64,000 bases of DNA from Planctomyces sp. (GTDB lineage: Bacteria > Planctomycetota > Planctomycetia > Planctomycetales > Planctomycetaceae). Positions within the stretch are counted from its first letter, which is position 1; every line of letters begins with the position of its first letter. Location of the stretch: assembly GCA_016795105.1 (NCBI GenBank), contig JAEUIH010000008.1:124001-188000 (forward strand), written 5' to 3'. The position numbers and the translations under genes were made by a program. The notes under the pieces are model-generated. The model worked only from the letters and a program-made list of their open reading frames with translations, did not search any database and had not been told where the DNA came from. This document shows positions 1 to 8,444 of this stretch, one piece after another.

Positions 1-602
1 TCACTGAGCAACTGCTGCGTTTGCTCTGCTCTGCTCTGAATTTCTTTCAGACTCAGAGTACATCCCGCGAACAGGAGTGACCTCGCGATCCGAAAACGAA
101 TTGAACTAAGTGTCCACACAGACTCCAGCGGCAACCCTGTCACTACGATGTCGCTCAGCGGGGACCAGGCTTGAATTCGGTCAACGCATTCGACCACCGC
201 AGCCAACGTCACCTCCGGACTCCGACCATAGACGAGGTCATTTCCAATATCAGTGATCAGGACACGAGGAATGACGCCGTCAGAAAGCTCCGGGGCCGCC
301 TTCAGTTCCTCCCACAGGCCGCATGTCTGAATGCCGGGAAGGCGACGAAACCCAAATCCACTCCAGTTCACGTAAGAACGCCCCATTCCACACGCCACAT
401 ACAAGTCAACCGGCCCTCGGATGGCCTCCTGAAGAGCTGTGGTCACAGCGTTCCAGCCCAGAATCAGGTTACTGGCGCCGAGCAGAATACAGGGTTGCCG
501 GACTTGCGATTCTTCCACGACTGAATTCTTCTGAACCACTCTACTGATGAATGCTTCTAAACCTGAATGCCTCCAAACCAATTGTACACGCCGCAAGTGC
601 AT
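1..602 (-). CDS. SGNH/GDSL-like hydrolase, 3' end beyond window
   Basis: The frame stays open from an ATG at 602 down to the left edge, so the C-terminus is missing. Near the N-terminus it reads CILLGASNLILGWNAV, and later VLITDIGNDLVYG. This resembles the nucleophile block (Gly-x-Ser-Asn instead of Gly-Asp-Ser) and the GxND block of SGNH hydrolases, which are esterases or lipases. There is no signal peptide. The ATG at 602 lies 7 bp after the stop of the upstream SDR gene, which suggests one operon. A GTG at 539 is an alternative start that would give a more usual N-terminus directly before the first block. The substrate cannot be predicted. The family assignment rests on two short blocks only. 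Confidence 0.6.
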   Translation of the reverse strand, partial: MHLRRVQLVWRHSGLEAFISRVVQKNSVVEESQVRQPCILLGASNLILGWNAVTTALQEAIRGPVDLYVACGMGRSYVNWSGFGFRRLPGIQTCGLWEELKAAPELSDGVIPRVLITDIGNDLVYGRSPEVTLAAVVECVDRIQAWSPLSDIVVTGLPLESVWTLSSIRFRIARSLLFAGCTLSLKEIQSRAEQTQQLLS

Positions 603-608
603 TTCCCG

Positions 609-1460
609 TCAACGCTCATCAACTTTCCCAGCCCGCGATCCAGTCGAGATACGTTTCAAGAACTTTCTTGTCGCCGTCAGAATCATCATCTCACCAAGTC
701 TCGGGAACATCTCACGGATCACGAACATCGGTCGCATCGGTGGCCAGTTTACAATCACTTCCGGTGCTCCTTTCCGAATACATGATTCCACAGCGGCAGC
801 TACATGCGCCGCATCCGTTCCCCCCATTACTGCCGGCGTGCCCCGCCCCGTCGACTGTACGATCCGATCATAAATGCCACCATGTGTTGTGAAGCCAGGA
901 CAAACAACCGACACTCGGATCCCCTGCCGGTGAAACTCACCGCGAAGCCCCTGAGTAAACGCGATCATTCCGGCTTTGGTCGCTCCATACACTGCCCCAA
1001 ACGCGGGACCGTGCTTCCCGGCCGTTGATGCCATATTGACGATCGAACCGGCCCCCTGCCGAAGCATGTGGGGTATCACGAGCCGAGTCAGCAGAATGGT
1101 GCCTGTGAGATTCGTTTCAATTGTCTGCAGAATTTGCTCTGTGCTCAGCTCTGCAAACTCGGCAAAACAATCGACCCCGGCGTTGTTAATCAGGACGTCG
1201 ATGCGTCCAAACCTCGACACGCATTCCGACACCAGCGTCTCCAGAGCGTTCGGGTCCGAAACGTCTGTGGGTACAGCGACGGCGGAGCCGCCTTTGGTCT
1301 CAATTTCTTTAACAGCCCGCTGGAGTCCTTCCACAGATCGGGCAGCAAGCACAAGCTGGTTCCCACGAACACCCAGTCTTGAACAAATCGCCCTGCCAAT
1401 CCCTGCAGAGGCTCCCGTGATCAGGATCACGCGAGGCGCACCAGTCGTTATGTCCGGCAT
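609..1460 (-). CDS. SDR-family NAD(P)-dependent oxidoreductase
   Basis: Classical short-chain dehydrogenase/reductase of about 283 residues. Starting from the ATG at 1460 it shows the dinucleotide-binding TGASAGIG (15-22), the NNAG motif (92-95) and the catalytic Ser145, Tyr158 and Lys162 (YGATK). The reading frame can be extended to 1526, but the extra 22 residues precede the usual Rossmann start and look non-coding. A basic tail follows the fold (MFPRLGEMMILTATRKFLKR), perhaps a membrane-facing helix as in some SDRs that act on lipids or retinoids. The substrate is unknown. It shares strand and close spacing with the SGNH-like gene downstream, and is divergent from nadK. Confidence 0.9.
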   Translation of the reverse strand: MPDITTGAPRVILITGASAGIGRAICSRLGVRGNQLVLAARSVEGLQRAVKEIETKGGSAVAVPTDVSDPNALETLVSECVSRFGRIDVLINNAGVDCFAEFAELSTEQILQTIETNLTGTILLTRLVIPHMLRQGAGSIVNMASTAGKHGPAFGAVYGATKAGMIAFTQGLRGEFHRQGIRVSVVCPGFTTHGGIYDRIVQSTGRGTPAVMGGTDAAHVAAAVESCIRKGAPEVIVNWPPMRPMFVIREMFPRLGEMMILTATRKFLKRISTGSRAGKVDER

Positions 1461-1561
1461 AGAAGTTGGGATTCCATGAAAGTCTCTGAGTCCAAACCCG
1501 CATGGAAAGCATGGCAGATTCGGCAACCTAAGTCGACGGAAGAATGTCGCTCCGCTCTTCA

Positions 1562-1585
1562 GGATTCCAACGAATCCGGTTTTTC
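1562..1585 (+). promoter_or_regulatory. Hairpin plus T-run upstream of nadK
   Basis: GGATTC (1562-1567) and GAATCC (1572-1577) form a perfect 6-bp inverted repeat with loop CAAC. It is followed by GGTTTTTC on the plus strand. It looks like a small intrinsic terminator, but no plus-strand gene lies upstream. It could belong to the nadK leader, or be chance. Confidence 0.2.
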
Positions 1586-1652
1586 AGAATCTCTCCAACC
1601 GGATAGCATCTCCGCATCGATTTGCTAATGCTCTCCCGCTCAGGACCCAGCT

Positions 1653-2528
1653 ATGACGTCTTCTCTGCCAATCACCCGACTCGCACTTCTGCCCGGGACT
1701 GATCGACCAGATGTGATGTCAGTAGTCGATGAATTAAGCGAGGCTCTCCGACAAACTCCGGGGGTTCAGCTGTCCGGAGTATTTTTGCCGACCGACCTGA
1801 TGCCACCGGAACTTGACGCTGACCTCATGGTTGTGGTTGGTGGGGATGGGTCAATGCTTCGAGGATGTCGGCGGCTCGGTGTCAACCAACGTCCCATGGT
1901 TGGTGTCAACCTCGGACGTCTCGGGTTCCTCACAGATCTCACGCCCGAGGAGTTCCTCGAACGATTCCATTTGTTTCAGTCGGGTGATTATGAAGTGGTT
2001 GAACATCTGATGCTCGAATGCCGCCACGAGACGGCTCCGGGCATCATAACATCCGATCTGGTACTGAATGAAGTCACTGTAACATCCGCTGGCTCACTAA
2101 AAATGCTGGATATCGCTTTCCAGATTGATGGAGAAGACGTCACAACGTTCAGCTGTGATGGTCTGATCATCAGTACGCCAGTCGGTTCAACGGCTCATAA
2201 TCTCTCCGCAGGCGGCCCCATCCTCAGGCAGGACCTTCAGGCGGTCGTGATCACTCCCGTTTGCCCACATACTTTGACCGTGCGACCAATTGTGGACTCA
2301 TCGGCACGAATCTATCAGCTGGCCGTGAAAGATGCGCCACCCGGTGTGCGGCTTGTAATTGACGGCCAAATTCAACGACCGGTTAACTCAACTGATGTAA
2401 TCACCATTCGAAAAGCAACGCCGACATTTAAGCTGGTTCGCCTTCCTGGCCATAGCTACTACGGGACCCTTCATCGTAAACTGGGCTGGAAGGGTCAGAT
2501 CGAATACCGTGAACGCCGGGGGCATTGA
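1653..2528 (+). CDS. nadK: NAD kinase
   Basis: ATP-NAD kinase that phosphorylates NAD+ to NADP+ in the cytoplasm. At 291 residues it has normal length. The diagnostic motifs are in order: GGDG (63-66), GVNLGRLGFLTD (84-95), the NE pair (139-140) and GSTAHNLSAGGPI (178-190). The last motif has HN where many homologues have YS. The start is the ATG at 1653, with AGGA eight bases upstream. It is a single gene, divergent from the SDR gene. Confidence 0.96.
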   Translation: MTSSLPITRLALLPGTDRPDVMSVVDELSEALRQTPGVQLSGVFLPTDLMPPELDADLMVVVGGDGSMLRGCRRLGVNQRPMVGVNLGRLGFLTDLTPEEFLERFHLFQSGDYEVVEHLMLECRHETAPGIITSDLVLNEVTVTSAGSLKMLDIAFQIDGEDVTTFSCDGLIISTPVGSTAHNLSAGGPILRQDLQAVVITPVCPHTLTVRPIVDSSARIYQLAVKDAPPGVRLVIDGQIQRPVNSTDVITIRKATPTFKLVRLPGHSYYGTLHRKLGWKGQIEYRERRGH

Positions 2529-2692
2529 GTTGTTCTCGAATCTTCCGCGGCATACAAATTCCTGAAGATTGACCACCAAAAATAGAGAAACGCATCGGAA
2601 AATGGGGCAACACGGAAACCGTTGCCTTGACTCCACAGGAGTAGGCTCGTTTCTCGTCCATAAATATTCGTTTTCCAAGGAAAGAATCCCTG

Positions 2693-4789
2693 ATGGTCCC
2701 CAAATCTCTGGTTCGCTGTAGAAATGCGATCACGTCTGGCCTCATGTTCACCTTGCTGACTCTCTTCTCCCAACATGCGTTCGGCCTGACGCCCACACCA
2801 CAGAATTCTGCGGAGGACGCAGAATCAGAAATTGTCGACGGTCGGATCGTAGGCAAAGTCTGGCACACCCGAGTCAACTTCTCGGACAGCTTCAAATACA
2901 TGCAGCAACTGCGCGAAGAACTCGGGATCGAAAGTGGTCCGATGGTCATGATGATGCCTGGTCGTGTCCGCATGGGTCCCGGCGGACTCTCGCGTACCGA
3001 TGAGGAGCGAAAAATCGAACTGAAGGGAACTCTGTTTTTCCTGCAGACCGTTCCTGAACCCAGTCTCAACAACCCCATTTCATTTGAACTGATCGGCGAT
3101 CAGGATGAATTCCTCAAATATGTGAAGGAACAACAGTACATGTTCGGGCCGTCTGCCGAACTCATTGGCGACGAAGATCGTTACGAAGTTCGCGTCAAAC
3201 TGGGGCAGATCACTTCCGTTCAGCCAGCCCCAAAGAGCGACGAAGGTGGAGACGGTGAATCCAAAACAGAAGTTCGACAGACAATTTCGATAGCAATTTC
3301 AGCGGGCCCGACTTCAGGGGATGGTCCGCCGGCAGACTTCAAGATGCCCACAAGTATCTCCACGTACTATCGATTCTCCGATGGAATCATGTACTCCTCC
3401 CAATCAAAAGCCCTGTTCACAATTGACCTTCCGACCAGAGACTCCATGAGACTGTCTGCTGAGGAAGAATCCAGTGATCTGTATGCGGATTTTGACTTTC
3501 GAGAAATTCCACAGGAACTGAAGACAGCGTTCTGGAACACTGTCGAAGCTTCGGCTGCCACATGGCTTCAGCGATTCGACAATGAAGCAATCGGAGACTA
3601 TTCACTCCGTCGTTCCATTGGAGAAGGACGTTTGAGTCTGATGAAGGCCGCTTTATTTGACATCGAGCGAATTCGTTTTGGAATGAGGCTGTCTCCGGAT
3701 GGCATCGAACCTCTGACCGGCGGCCTGAAGGTTTCTGTTCGCCCCAACAGTCAGCTTTCATCAACGCTCCGGTCTCTCAGTGACCGAGGTAGCCGCCTCG
3801 GCGGATTTTATTCCGATGAGTCACCGCTTGTGATTTCATCAACTCTGAATCTCCCCGAGTGGACTCGGTTGTTCGCAACAGCGTTTGTGGAATCCCTGCG
3901 TCTGAAACTTCGTGAATCCGCAGGCGGCGATCAAGGGGCCGGTCTGCTGATTGATGACCTGATGGCCCCTCTCAGGGATTCCGCCAGTGCCGGCATGATG
4001 GATGCCGCTGTCGCGATGAAAGGTGACCTGAAGTCAGGTCTTGTACTTGCCGGTGGGCTGCGAATGGAGAACGCCGAACAGTTCCTTGTCAGTCTCGAGT
4101 CCCTGCTTATTGCTCGCACAGGCGAAACGGCCCTGAGTATCTCCAAAGAGACGATTGCCGATCACTCTGTTGTCACTATTCGTTCTGAATCGACTCCGGT
4201 TCCAGGAACCGAAGCCAAAACACCCATCAACATGCATCTGGCTGCAACGGGTTCGTGGTTGTGGATTGCTGCCGGTGGTGATATCCATGAAGGCAATTCA
4301 GCAAGAGCAGTAATCACAGAGTTGATTCAAAATAGTTCTCAGAATACGGAGCGTTCCGGTCAGGCGATGCCACTTTACGTTCGCTTTCGTCTTGATCAGT
4401 GGCTTGGCGAGACCGAAGACAACTTCTCAAAGGCACCAAACCAATTACTGACGTCACTTGAAAAGTGGATTAGCCGGGCCACAACTCCCCAGTTCTCAAT
4501 GATGATCAACGGCGAAAAGGTGGAGTCCAAATCTGAAGAGCCGGAATTTCACAGCTATACCGGGAAGATTCTTAAGCCGGAATCATCACAGCTCGAACTG
4601 AAAGTTCGAGCTGCTCCGGAAGAACTGCTGGTCGATGCAACCGTTGGCACTGGCATTATCAAGTTCTGTGCTGCACAGTACGTCGAATCCCAAAGCCGCA
4701 TGTTTCGGAATATGCCCATCCAGTTCCAGGGAGTTGGAAGCGGCAGCGGCGTGAAGATTCAGGGTTCCTCGATAAAGATTGGGAAGTAA
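2693..4789 (+). CDS. Secreted protein of unknown function
   Basis: I do not recognise this 698-residue protein. It begins with a Sec-type signal peptide: a basic N-terminus, a hydrophobic stretch from about residue 14 (SGLMFTLLTLFSQHAFG) and a likely cleavage near AFG. No further membrane segments are visible, so it is probably periplasmic or exported. The body is mixed and acidic with no obvious repeats or cofactor motifs. Codon usage and frame integrity look normal, and the start at 2693 has AAGGAAAG just upstream. It stands alone between nadK and the isonitrile operon, and a strong hairpin follows its stop. Confidence 0.75.
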   Translation: MVPKSLVRCRNAITSGLMFTLLTLFSQHAFGLTPTPQNSAEDAESEIVDGRIVGKVWHTRVNFSDSFKYMQQLREELGIESGPMVMMMPGRVRMGPGGLSRTDEERKIELKGTLFFLQTVPEPSLNNPISFELIGDQDEFLKYVKEQQYMFGPSAELIGDEDRYEVRVKLGQITSVQPAPKSDEGGDGESKTEVRQTISIAISAGPTSGDGPPADFKMPTSISTYYRFSDGIMYSSQSKALFTIDLPTRDSMRLSAEEESSDLYADFDFREIPQELKTAFWNTVEASAATWLQRFDNEAIGDYSLRRSIGEGRLSLMKAALFDIERIRFGMRLSPDGIEPLTGGLKVSVRPNSQLSSTLRSLSDRGSRLGGFYSDESPLVISSTLNLPEWTRLFATAFVESLRLKLRESAGGDQGAGLLIDDLMAPLRDSASAGMMDAAVAMKGDLKSGLVLAGGLRMENAEQFLVSLESLLIARTGETALSISKETIADHSVVTIRSESTPVPGTEAKTPINMHLAATGSWLWIAAGGDIHEGNSARAVITELIQNSSQNTERSGQAMPLYVRFRLDQWLGETEDNFSKAPNQLLTSLEKWISRATTPQFSMMINGEKVESKSEEPEFHSYTGKILKPESSQLELKVRAAPEELLVDATVGTGIIKFCAAQYVESQSRMFRNMPIQFQGVGSGSGVKIQGSSIKIGK

Positions 4790-4826
4790 GCCCGTTTAGT
4801 GTTAACGACTTTTCGTCCGTTGATCA

Positions 4827-4862
4827 GTCGGCCGGTCCTCCTCAACTGGAGGTCCGGCCGAC
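4827..4862 (+). terminator. GC-rich hairpin after the secreted protein
   Basis: GTCGGCCGG and CCGGCCGAC pair perfectly over 9 bp. After one T-T mismatch, CCTCC pairs with GGAGG around the loop TCAACT. It lies 38 bp after the stop at 4789 and separates that gene from the biosynthetic operon. There is no T-run, so terminator activity is inferred from stem strength and position. Confidence 0.5.
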
Positions 4863-4900
4863 GAACTAAGCTGATGCAAAAACCTGCCGGAGATTGTGTG

Positions 4901-4918
4901 TCCGGAATTGCTTCCGGA
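4901..4918. promoter_or_regulatory. Perfect inverted repeat, candidate TetR operator
   Basis: TCCGGAA (4901-4907) and TTCCGGA (4912-4918) form a perfect 7-bp inverted repeat with a 4-bp centre. It sits 20 bp before the ATG at 4939 and 33 bp before the start of a protein with an N-terminal TetR DNA-binding domain. TetR regulators usually bind such palindromes at their own promoter, so this is a natural autoregulatory operator. TTTTC follows directly, so it could instead act in RNA as a small terminator or attenuator. The two roles cannot be separated from sequence. Confidence 0.4.
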
Positions 4919-4951
4919 TTTTCTTAACAGGAACACGAATGCGAGTCCGCT

Positions 4952-6586
4952 TTGCAACCTGACGCGTTGAAGATCGTTCTCTTAAACAAAGCGCTCGAAC
5001 TGTTTCGGGAACAGGGCTTCCAGAACGTGACGTACCAGCAGATCGCGTCGGCATCTGACTGCGGTCTGGACGAGGCCTATGTGAGGTTTCCACGCAAAGA
5101 GTTGTTCGTCGTTGCCCTGTATCACCGTTTCTGCGAAGACCTGAATGCATTTGCATCGGAAGCTCCGCACGGGACAGCTTCAACACGATTCCAATACCTG
5201 AACCGGCGACTTCTCCAGACTCTCGAACCCCATCGAGGACTTCTGCAGAACCTGCTGCCGCTCATGCTGGACTCCTCAACTCGCGTTGGAGTCCTTGGCG
5301 CTCACAGTAATACGATCCGGTCCGGTGTTCAGGCGATCTACAGACTCCTCGCCCTCGGTGCTGAAGACGCTCCGCAGGCCGATGAACTCGACCAGATCGT
5401 GCAGCTGATGTATTTCTCGCATCTCGGTTTGATTTTTCTGTTCCTGCAGGATCATCGGACGGATCCGGAGTTCATGGAGAACAACATTCAGCTCGCAGGT
5501 GATTTGATTGACCTCGGCAGGAAGCTTCTTCCCCGGCGAGCGACATGGCTCAGCACACAGGCATTCCGGGTTATGGGACTGCCCTCCGCTGATCGGCTCC
5601 GAAATGGCATGGAACGACTCATGACTGGCTTTCTTCATCCAGCACATGATCCCGTTCATTATTCCATTGCTGAAAACATCCTTAGAAATCTTTTCCGATT
5701 TCGTCGGCTTCAATCTGGTTCAGATCAATGTGCCAAAACACCCTGCGACCAGTGTCTGGCTCTCCATATTGAACGGATTCATCAGGCCGTGCAGGCAGGA
5801 GTACCAATCACTGCGGTACTTCCTGCGTTTCCAGCCAAGTCCCCAAATCTCGGCAAAGTCACCGGGCCTCTGCCTGACCTCGGTGAAGAACTTGCACTCA
5901 GGTTTCTTCAGGATCGCTGCGATGAAATTCGCGAAATCTATCCTCCGGGAATGCGTATCGTGATTTGTTCAGACGGTCGCGTTTTTTCAGACGTGGTGGG
6001 TGTTGAGGACAATACTGTCACCGCTTACCGCGCCGAATTGACCCGAATGATTGCAGAACTTCAGACCACCTCGATCAGCATGTTTGATCTTGATGACCTG
6101 CATACAGACCTCAGCCATCAGCAAATGCGATCATGGCTGATGGAACAATACGGCGAACCGACTGAGGTGCTCGAGCGTCGGACAGCAACAGTTCCTCAAC
6201 ACCAGCAGCTATTTAACGGCATCCATCGATTTATGACGGATGATCTATCCGTACGAATGTCCGGAGAAAGCCGAACTCAGCTCCGAAAAATTGCCAAAGA
6301 GCTGGCCTTTGAAGTGATTCGCAGAAGCAACGCATGGAGCAGACTGGTCGCTGATGTATTTCCGGACGCCCTCAGATTTTCCATCCACCCTCAGTCTGTA
6401 CACTCCGATAAAATTGGCATCATGCTGGGCGAGACCGAGGACCCATGGCTGACTCCATGGCATGGCGTTGTTTTACTCGAAATAAGCCGTTACGTTCTGA
6501 CGCACCGTGCGGTTGCAGAACAAAGAGGAGCAGAATTGATCTTCCGCGATGGTCGCCCAAGTCACTTTCAATTGTCCCCCAAGTAG
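4952..6586 (+). CDS. TetR regulator fused to PvcA/IsnA-type isonitrile synthase
   Basis: A single 544-residue polypeptide with two parts. Residues 7-55 form a TetR helix-turn-helix (ALELFREQGFQNVTYQQIA, then EAYVRFPRKELFVVALY), and about 80-195 look like a TetR helical ligand domain. Residues about 235-544 are a full DIT1/PvcA isonitrile synthase: the CAKTPCDQC cysteines (260-268), LPAFPAKSPN (290-299), GPLPDLGEELALRFL (305-319), ICSDGRVFSDVVGV (338-351), VTAY (356-359) and a C-terminal HPQSVHSDKIGI with DPWLTPWHG. Known family members build an isonitrile from the amine of Trp or Tyr using ribulose-5-phosphate. The start is a TTG at 4952, because no ATG or GTG lies between the in-frame stop at 4925 and residue 105. 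A better ATG with AGGA (4939) is one base out of frame. The TAG stop lies inside a dispersed repeat. First gene of a four-gene operon. Confidence 0.9.
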   Translation: MQPDALKIVLLNKALELFREQGFQNVTYQQIASASDCGLDEAYVRFPRKELFVVALYHRFCEDLNAFASEAPHGTASTRFQYLNRRLLQTLEPHRGLLQNLLPLMLDSSTRVGVLGAHSNTIRSGVQAIYRLLALGAEDAPQADELDQIVQLMYFSHLGLIFLFLQDHRTDPEFMENNIQLAGDLIDLGRKLLPRRATWLSTQAFRVMGLPSADRLRNGMERLMTGFLHPAHDPVHYSIAENILRNLFRFRRLQSGSDQCAKTPCDQCLALHIERIHQAVQAGVPITAVLPAFPAKSPNLGKVTGPLPDLGEELALRFLQDRCDEIREIYPPGMRIVICSDGRVFSDVVGVEDNTVTAYRAELTRMIAELQTTSISMFDLDDLHTDLSHQQMRSWLMEQYGEPTEVLERRTATVPQHQQLFNGIHRFMTDDLSVRMSGESRTQLRKIAKELAFEVIRRSNAWSRLVADVFPDALRFSIHPQSVHSDKIGIMLGETEDPWLTPWHGVVLLEISRYVLTHRAVAEQRGAELIFRDGRPSHFQLSPK

Positions 6587-6607
6587 GACGGGCATTCCTG
6601 CCCGTCC
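6583..6607. repeat. Palindromic repeat (GGGCATTCCTGCCC family) inside the operon
   Basis: A copy of the dispersed repeat whose hairpin core is CGGGCA-TTCC-TGCCCG. It lies between the isonitrile synthase and the oxygenase genes. The TAG at 6584-6586 inside it is the stop codon of the synthase, and the copy ends 11 bp before the next start. As RNA it would form a stable hairpin in the operon transcript. Confidence 0.85.
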
Positions 6608-6618
6608 CGGAGATCGTG

Positions 6619-7464
6619 ATGACTGAGCCGCTGCTTCCCGCTGACTGGAAATGTCGCCCGGTGATGCTCAGCCCTGCCGGACTGTTACTCGAGTTCCATC
6701 CGGATTCAAACCTGGCGTTCGATCAATTGTCTGAATGCATTTTGGCAGAGCTCGTGAAACAGTACGGTCTCATTGTTTTTCGAGGCTTGCCGCCAATTCC
6801 CGAGAAAACGGCGTTCAGTGACAGCTGTGGCCGATTCGGAGATCTCCTTGAGTGGAGTTTTGGCACAGTATTCGAAGTTGTAGAGCACTCTGAACCCGGG
6901 AACTACCTCTTCACCAGTGGAAGCGTACCATGGCATTGGGATGGTGCATTCGCAGCGCAAGTCCCGTGGCTTCAGTGCTTCCAATGTCGTGAAGCTCCTC
7001 TGGAGGATGCCGGGGGTGAAACACTGTTCTGCGATACCAACGCCGCATGGAATTCGCTTTCGCCGGAGACGCAGGATCGATGGAGAGAGATTCGAATTGA
7101 GTATTTCACAGATAAGGTTGCCCATTATGGTGGTACCATTGAATCTCCGCTGATCAGCCAGCATCCTTTGACGGGGCGGACCACCATACGATTTGCAGAA
7201 CCTGCAAACAGCACCACCGTTCCACTCAACACACCCACACTTCGAGTTCACGGCCTTTCTGCGGCAGCTACTGAAACACTTGTTGAGGAGCTCCGCAGAA
7301 CTCTTTACGATCCAGCACTGGTCTATGCTCACCGATGGGTCCAGGGAGACTTTCTGATTGCCGACAACCATTTGCTGCTGCATGGTCGTTCGCCATACCA
7401 GCAGGGACAACCTCGTCGGCTTTGGCGCGTTCATGTTGTATCGCCTGCGGAGCATTTGAGATGA
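6619..7464 (+). CDS. PvcB/IsnB-like Fe(II)/2-oxoglutarate oxygenase
   Basis: TauD/TfdA-fold oxygenase of 281 residues. The metal triad is visible as His106 and Asp108 (PWHWDG) plus His255 (LHGRSPY), and Arg266 or Arg270 near the C-terminus can bind 2-oxoglutarate. In known isonitrile pathways the partner oxygenase next to the synthase decarboxylates or desaturates the isonitrile amino acid to a vinyl isonitrile, or makes a related oxidation. Its position directly after the synthase argues for that role. The ATG at 6619 has GGAG six bases upstream. A longer frame from 6445 would overlap the synthase and has no family match at its N-terminus. The stop overlaps the next ATG (ATGA). Confidence 0.9.
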   Translation: MTEPLLPADWKCRPVMLSPAGLLLEFHPDSNLAFDQLSECILAELVKQYGLIVFRGLPPIPEKTAFSDSCGRFGDLLEWSFGTVFEVVEHSEPGNYLFTSGSVPWHWDGAFAAQVPWLQCFQCREAPLEDAGGETLFCDTNAAWNSLSPETQDRWREIRIEYFTDKVAHYGGTIESPLISQHPLTGRTTIRFAEPANSTTVPLNTPTLRVHGLSAAATETLVEELRRTLYDPALVYAHRWVQGDFLIADNHLLLHGRSPYQQGQPRRLWRVHVVSPAEHLR

Positions 7465-8417
7465 ACGAAATGACTGAGCGTCAGGATCCCATACCGTATT
7501 CTCAGACACAGTTTTTCACTGACCTGGAAACCGCCGCTCGGGCGATTCAGGCACCATTCGATCCTGTTAGTGTTCGGAAAATGCTGGGGGTGTTCGACGC
7601 TGAGTTTCGGCAGTGCGTCGTTCAACTGAAGGCGACGTGCAGACCTGATTCCGGTATCTACTATCGTTTCTTTTACAAATGGGATCGGGACCTGACTCAA
7701 CTGGCGATCGATCACGATTTAATCACTCAGGGTGCAGGGCCCATCGTTGAACTGCAGCAACAGGTTTTGTCTTCCTGCAACGGTGCAACCCGAGCAGGAA
7801 TTGACTTTGAGACCAACTTTGGCCTTGCAAAGATTTGGACATTCACCGGAGGACCAACTCCTCTCAGTGAACTCACGGAACTTCCGGCGATTCCACAGTC
7901 AGTTCGTGATGCTCAGGCCTTTCTGAATGATGCCGGACTGAATCATGTGTTCTTCGTTGCTTCTGACTTCCAGCAGAACTCGATGAACGTCTATTTCGGT
8001 CTTGATGAGAGCTGCCGCAATGAAGACTGGCTCTGTAATCTGATCCGGAAAACCGGTGGTGGGCCGGAAGACCCGACTCTGTATCAGAAAATGCTGAACT
8101 CACTGGCAGTGTCAACAGGCGTGGGCACCACGTTTCGCTGGGACCGACCTGAAATGGGTCGTTGGTGTCTCTATGGCCTCAACGTGCCATTTGAATCAGA
8201 AACCCCGGCTTTTGAACTGCCCCCGCTGCCCGATCGTCTAAAGCGATTTCAGCAGCAGGCACCATCACTCAATGTTTCTCCGCAGTACAACATCGCCTGG
8301 TCATTTGGAAAAGCGGGCTACTATACGAAACTTGAAAAGAGTTACTCAAAGGACGCCGACTACTTCCTGACTTGTGAAATGGGTGGCAATCTCAGCCATC
8401 CAGCGGCGATTCGATAG
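7461..8417 (+). CDS. ABBA-type aromatic prenyltransferase (NphB/CloQ/Orf2 family)
   Basis: 318 residues, the usual size for soluble ABBA prenyltransferases, which attach DMAPP, GPP or FPP to aromatic acceptors. Recognisable blocks are YYRFFYKWDRDLTQLAIDHD, GIDFETNFGLAKIWTF, LSELTELPAIPQSVRDAQAF and VASDFQQNSMNVYF, matching the NphB layout GVAELSAIPSMPPAV...MDYKKRQVNLYF. The C-terminal part (YNIAWSFGKAGYYTKLEKSY) fits the closing strands of the barrel. The start overlaps the oxygenase stop by four bases, implying translational coupling. The acceptor is probably the isonitrile product of the two preceding enzymes, since such enzymes act on indole isonitriles in hapalindole-type pathways. That is inference from context. 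An alternative start is the ATG at 7470. Confidence 0.85.
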   Translation: MNEMTERQDPIPYSQTQFFTDLETAARAIQAPFDPVSVRKMLGVFDAEFRQCVVQLKATCRPDSGIYYRFFYKWDRDLTQLAIDHDLITQGAGPIVELQQQVLSSCNGATRAGIDFETNFGLAKIWTFTGGPTPLSELTELPAIPQSVRDAQAFLNDAGLNHVFFVASDFQQNSMNVYFGLDESCRNEDWLCNLIRKTGGGPEDPTLYQKMLNSLAVSTGVGTTFRWDRPEMGRWCLYGLNVPFESETPAFELPPLPDRLKRFQQQAPSLNVSPQYNIAWSFGKAGYYTKLEKSYSKDADYFLTCEMGGNLSHPAAIR

Positions 8418-8444
8418 CCCCCACACCGCAACGAAGGAATTCAG

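Noticed and set aside
2428-3078. 216-codon minus-strand frame
   Set aside because: Overlaps the nadK end and the signal peptide of the secreted protein on the other strand; Ser/Arg-rich shadow composition.
4894-4922. Promoter TTGTGT - 17 bp - GATTTT spanning the palindrome
   Set aside because: Only three of six matches in each box; too weak to annotate although the position would fit an operator between the boxes.
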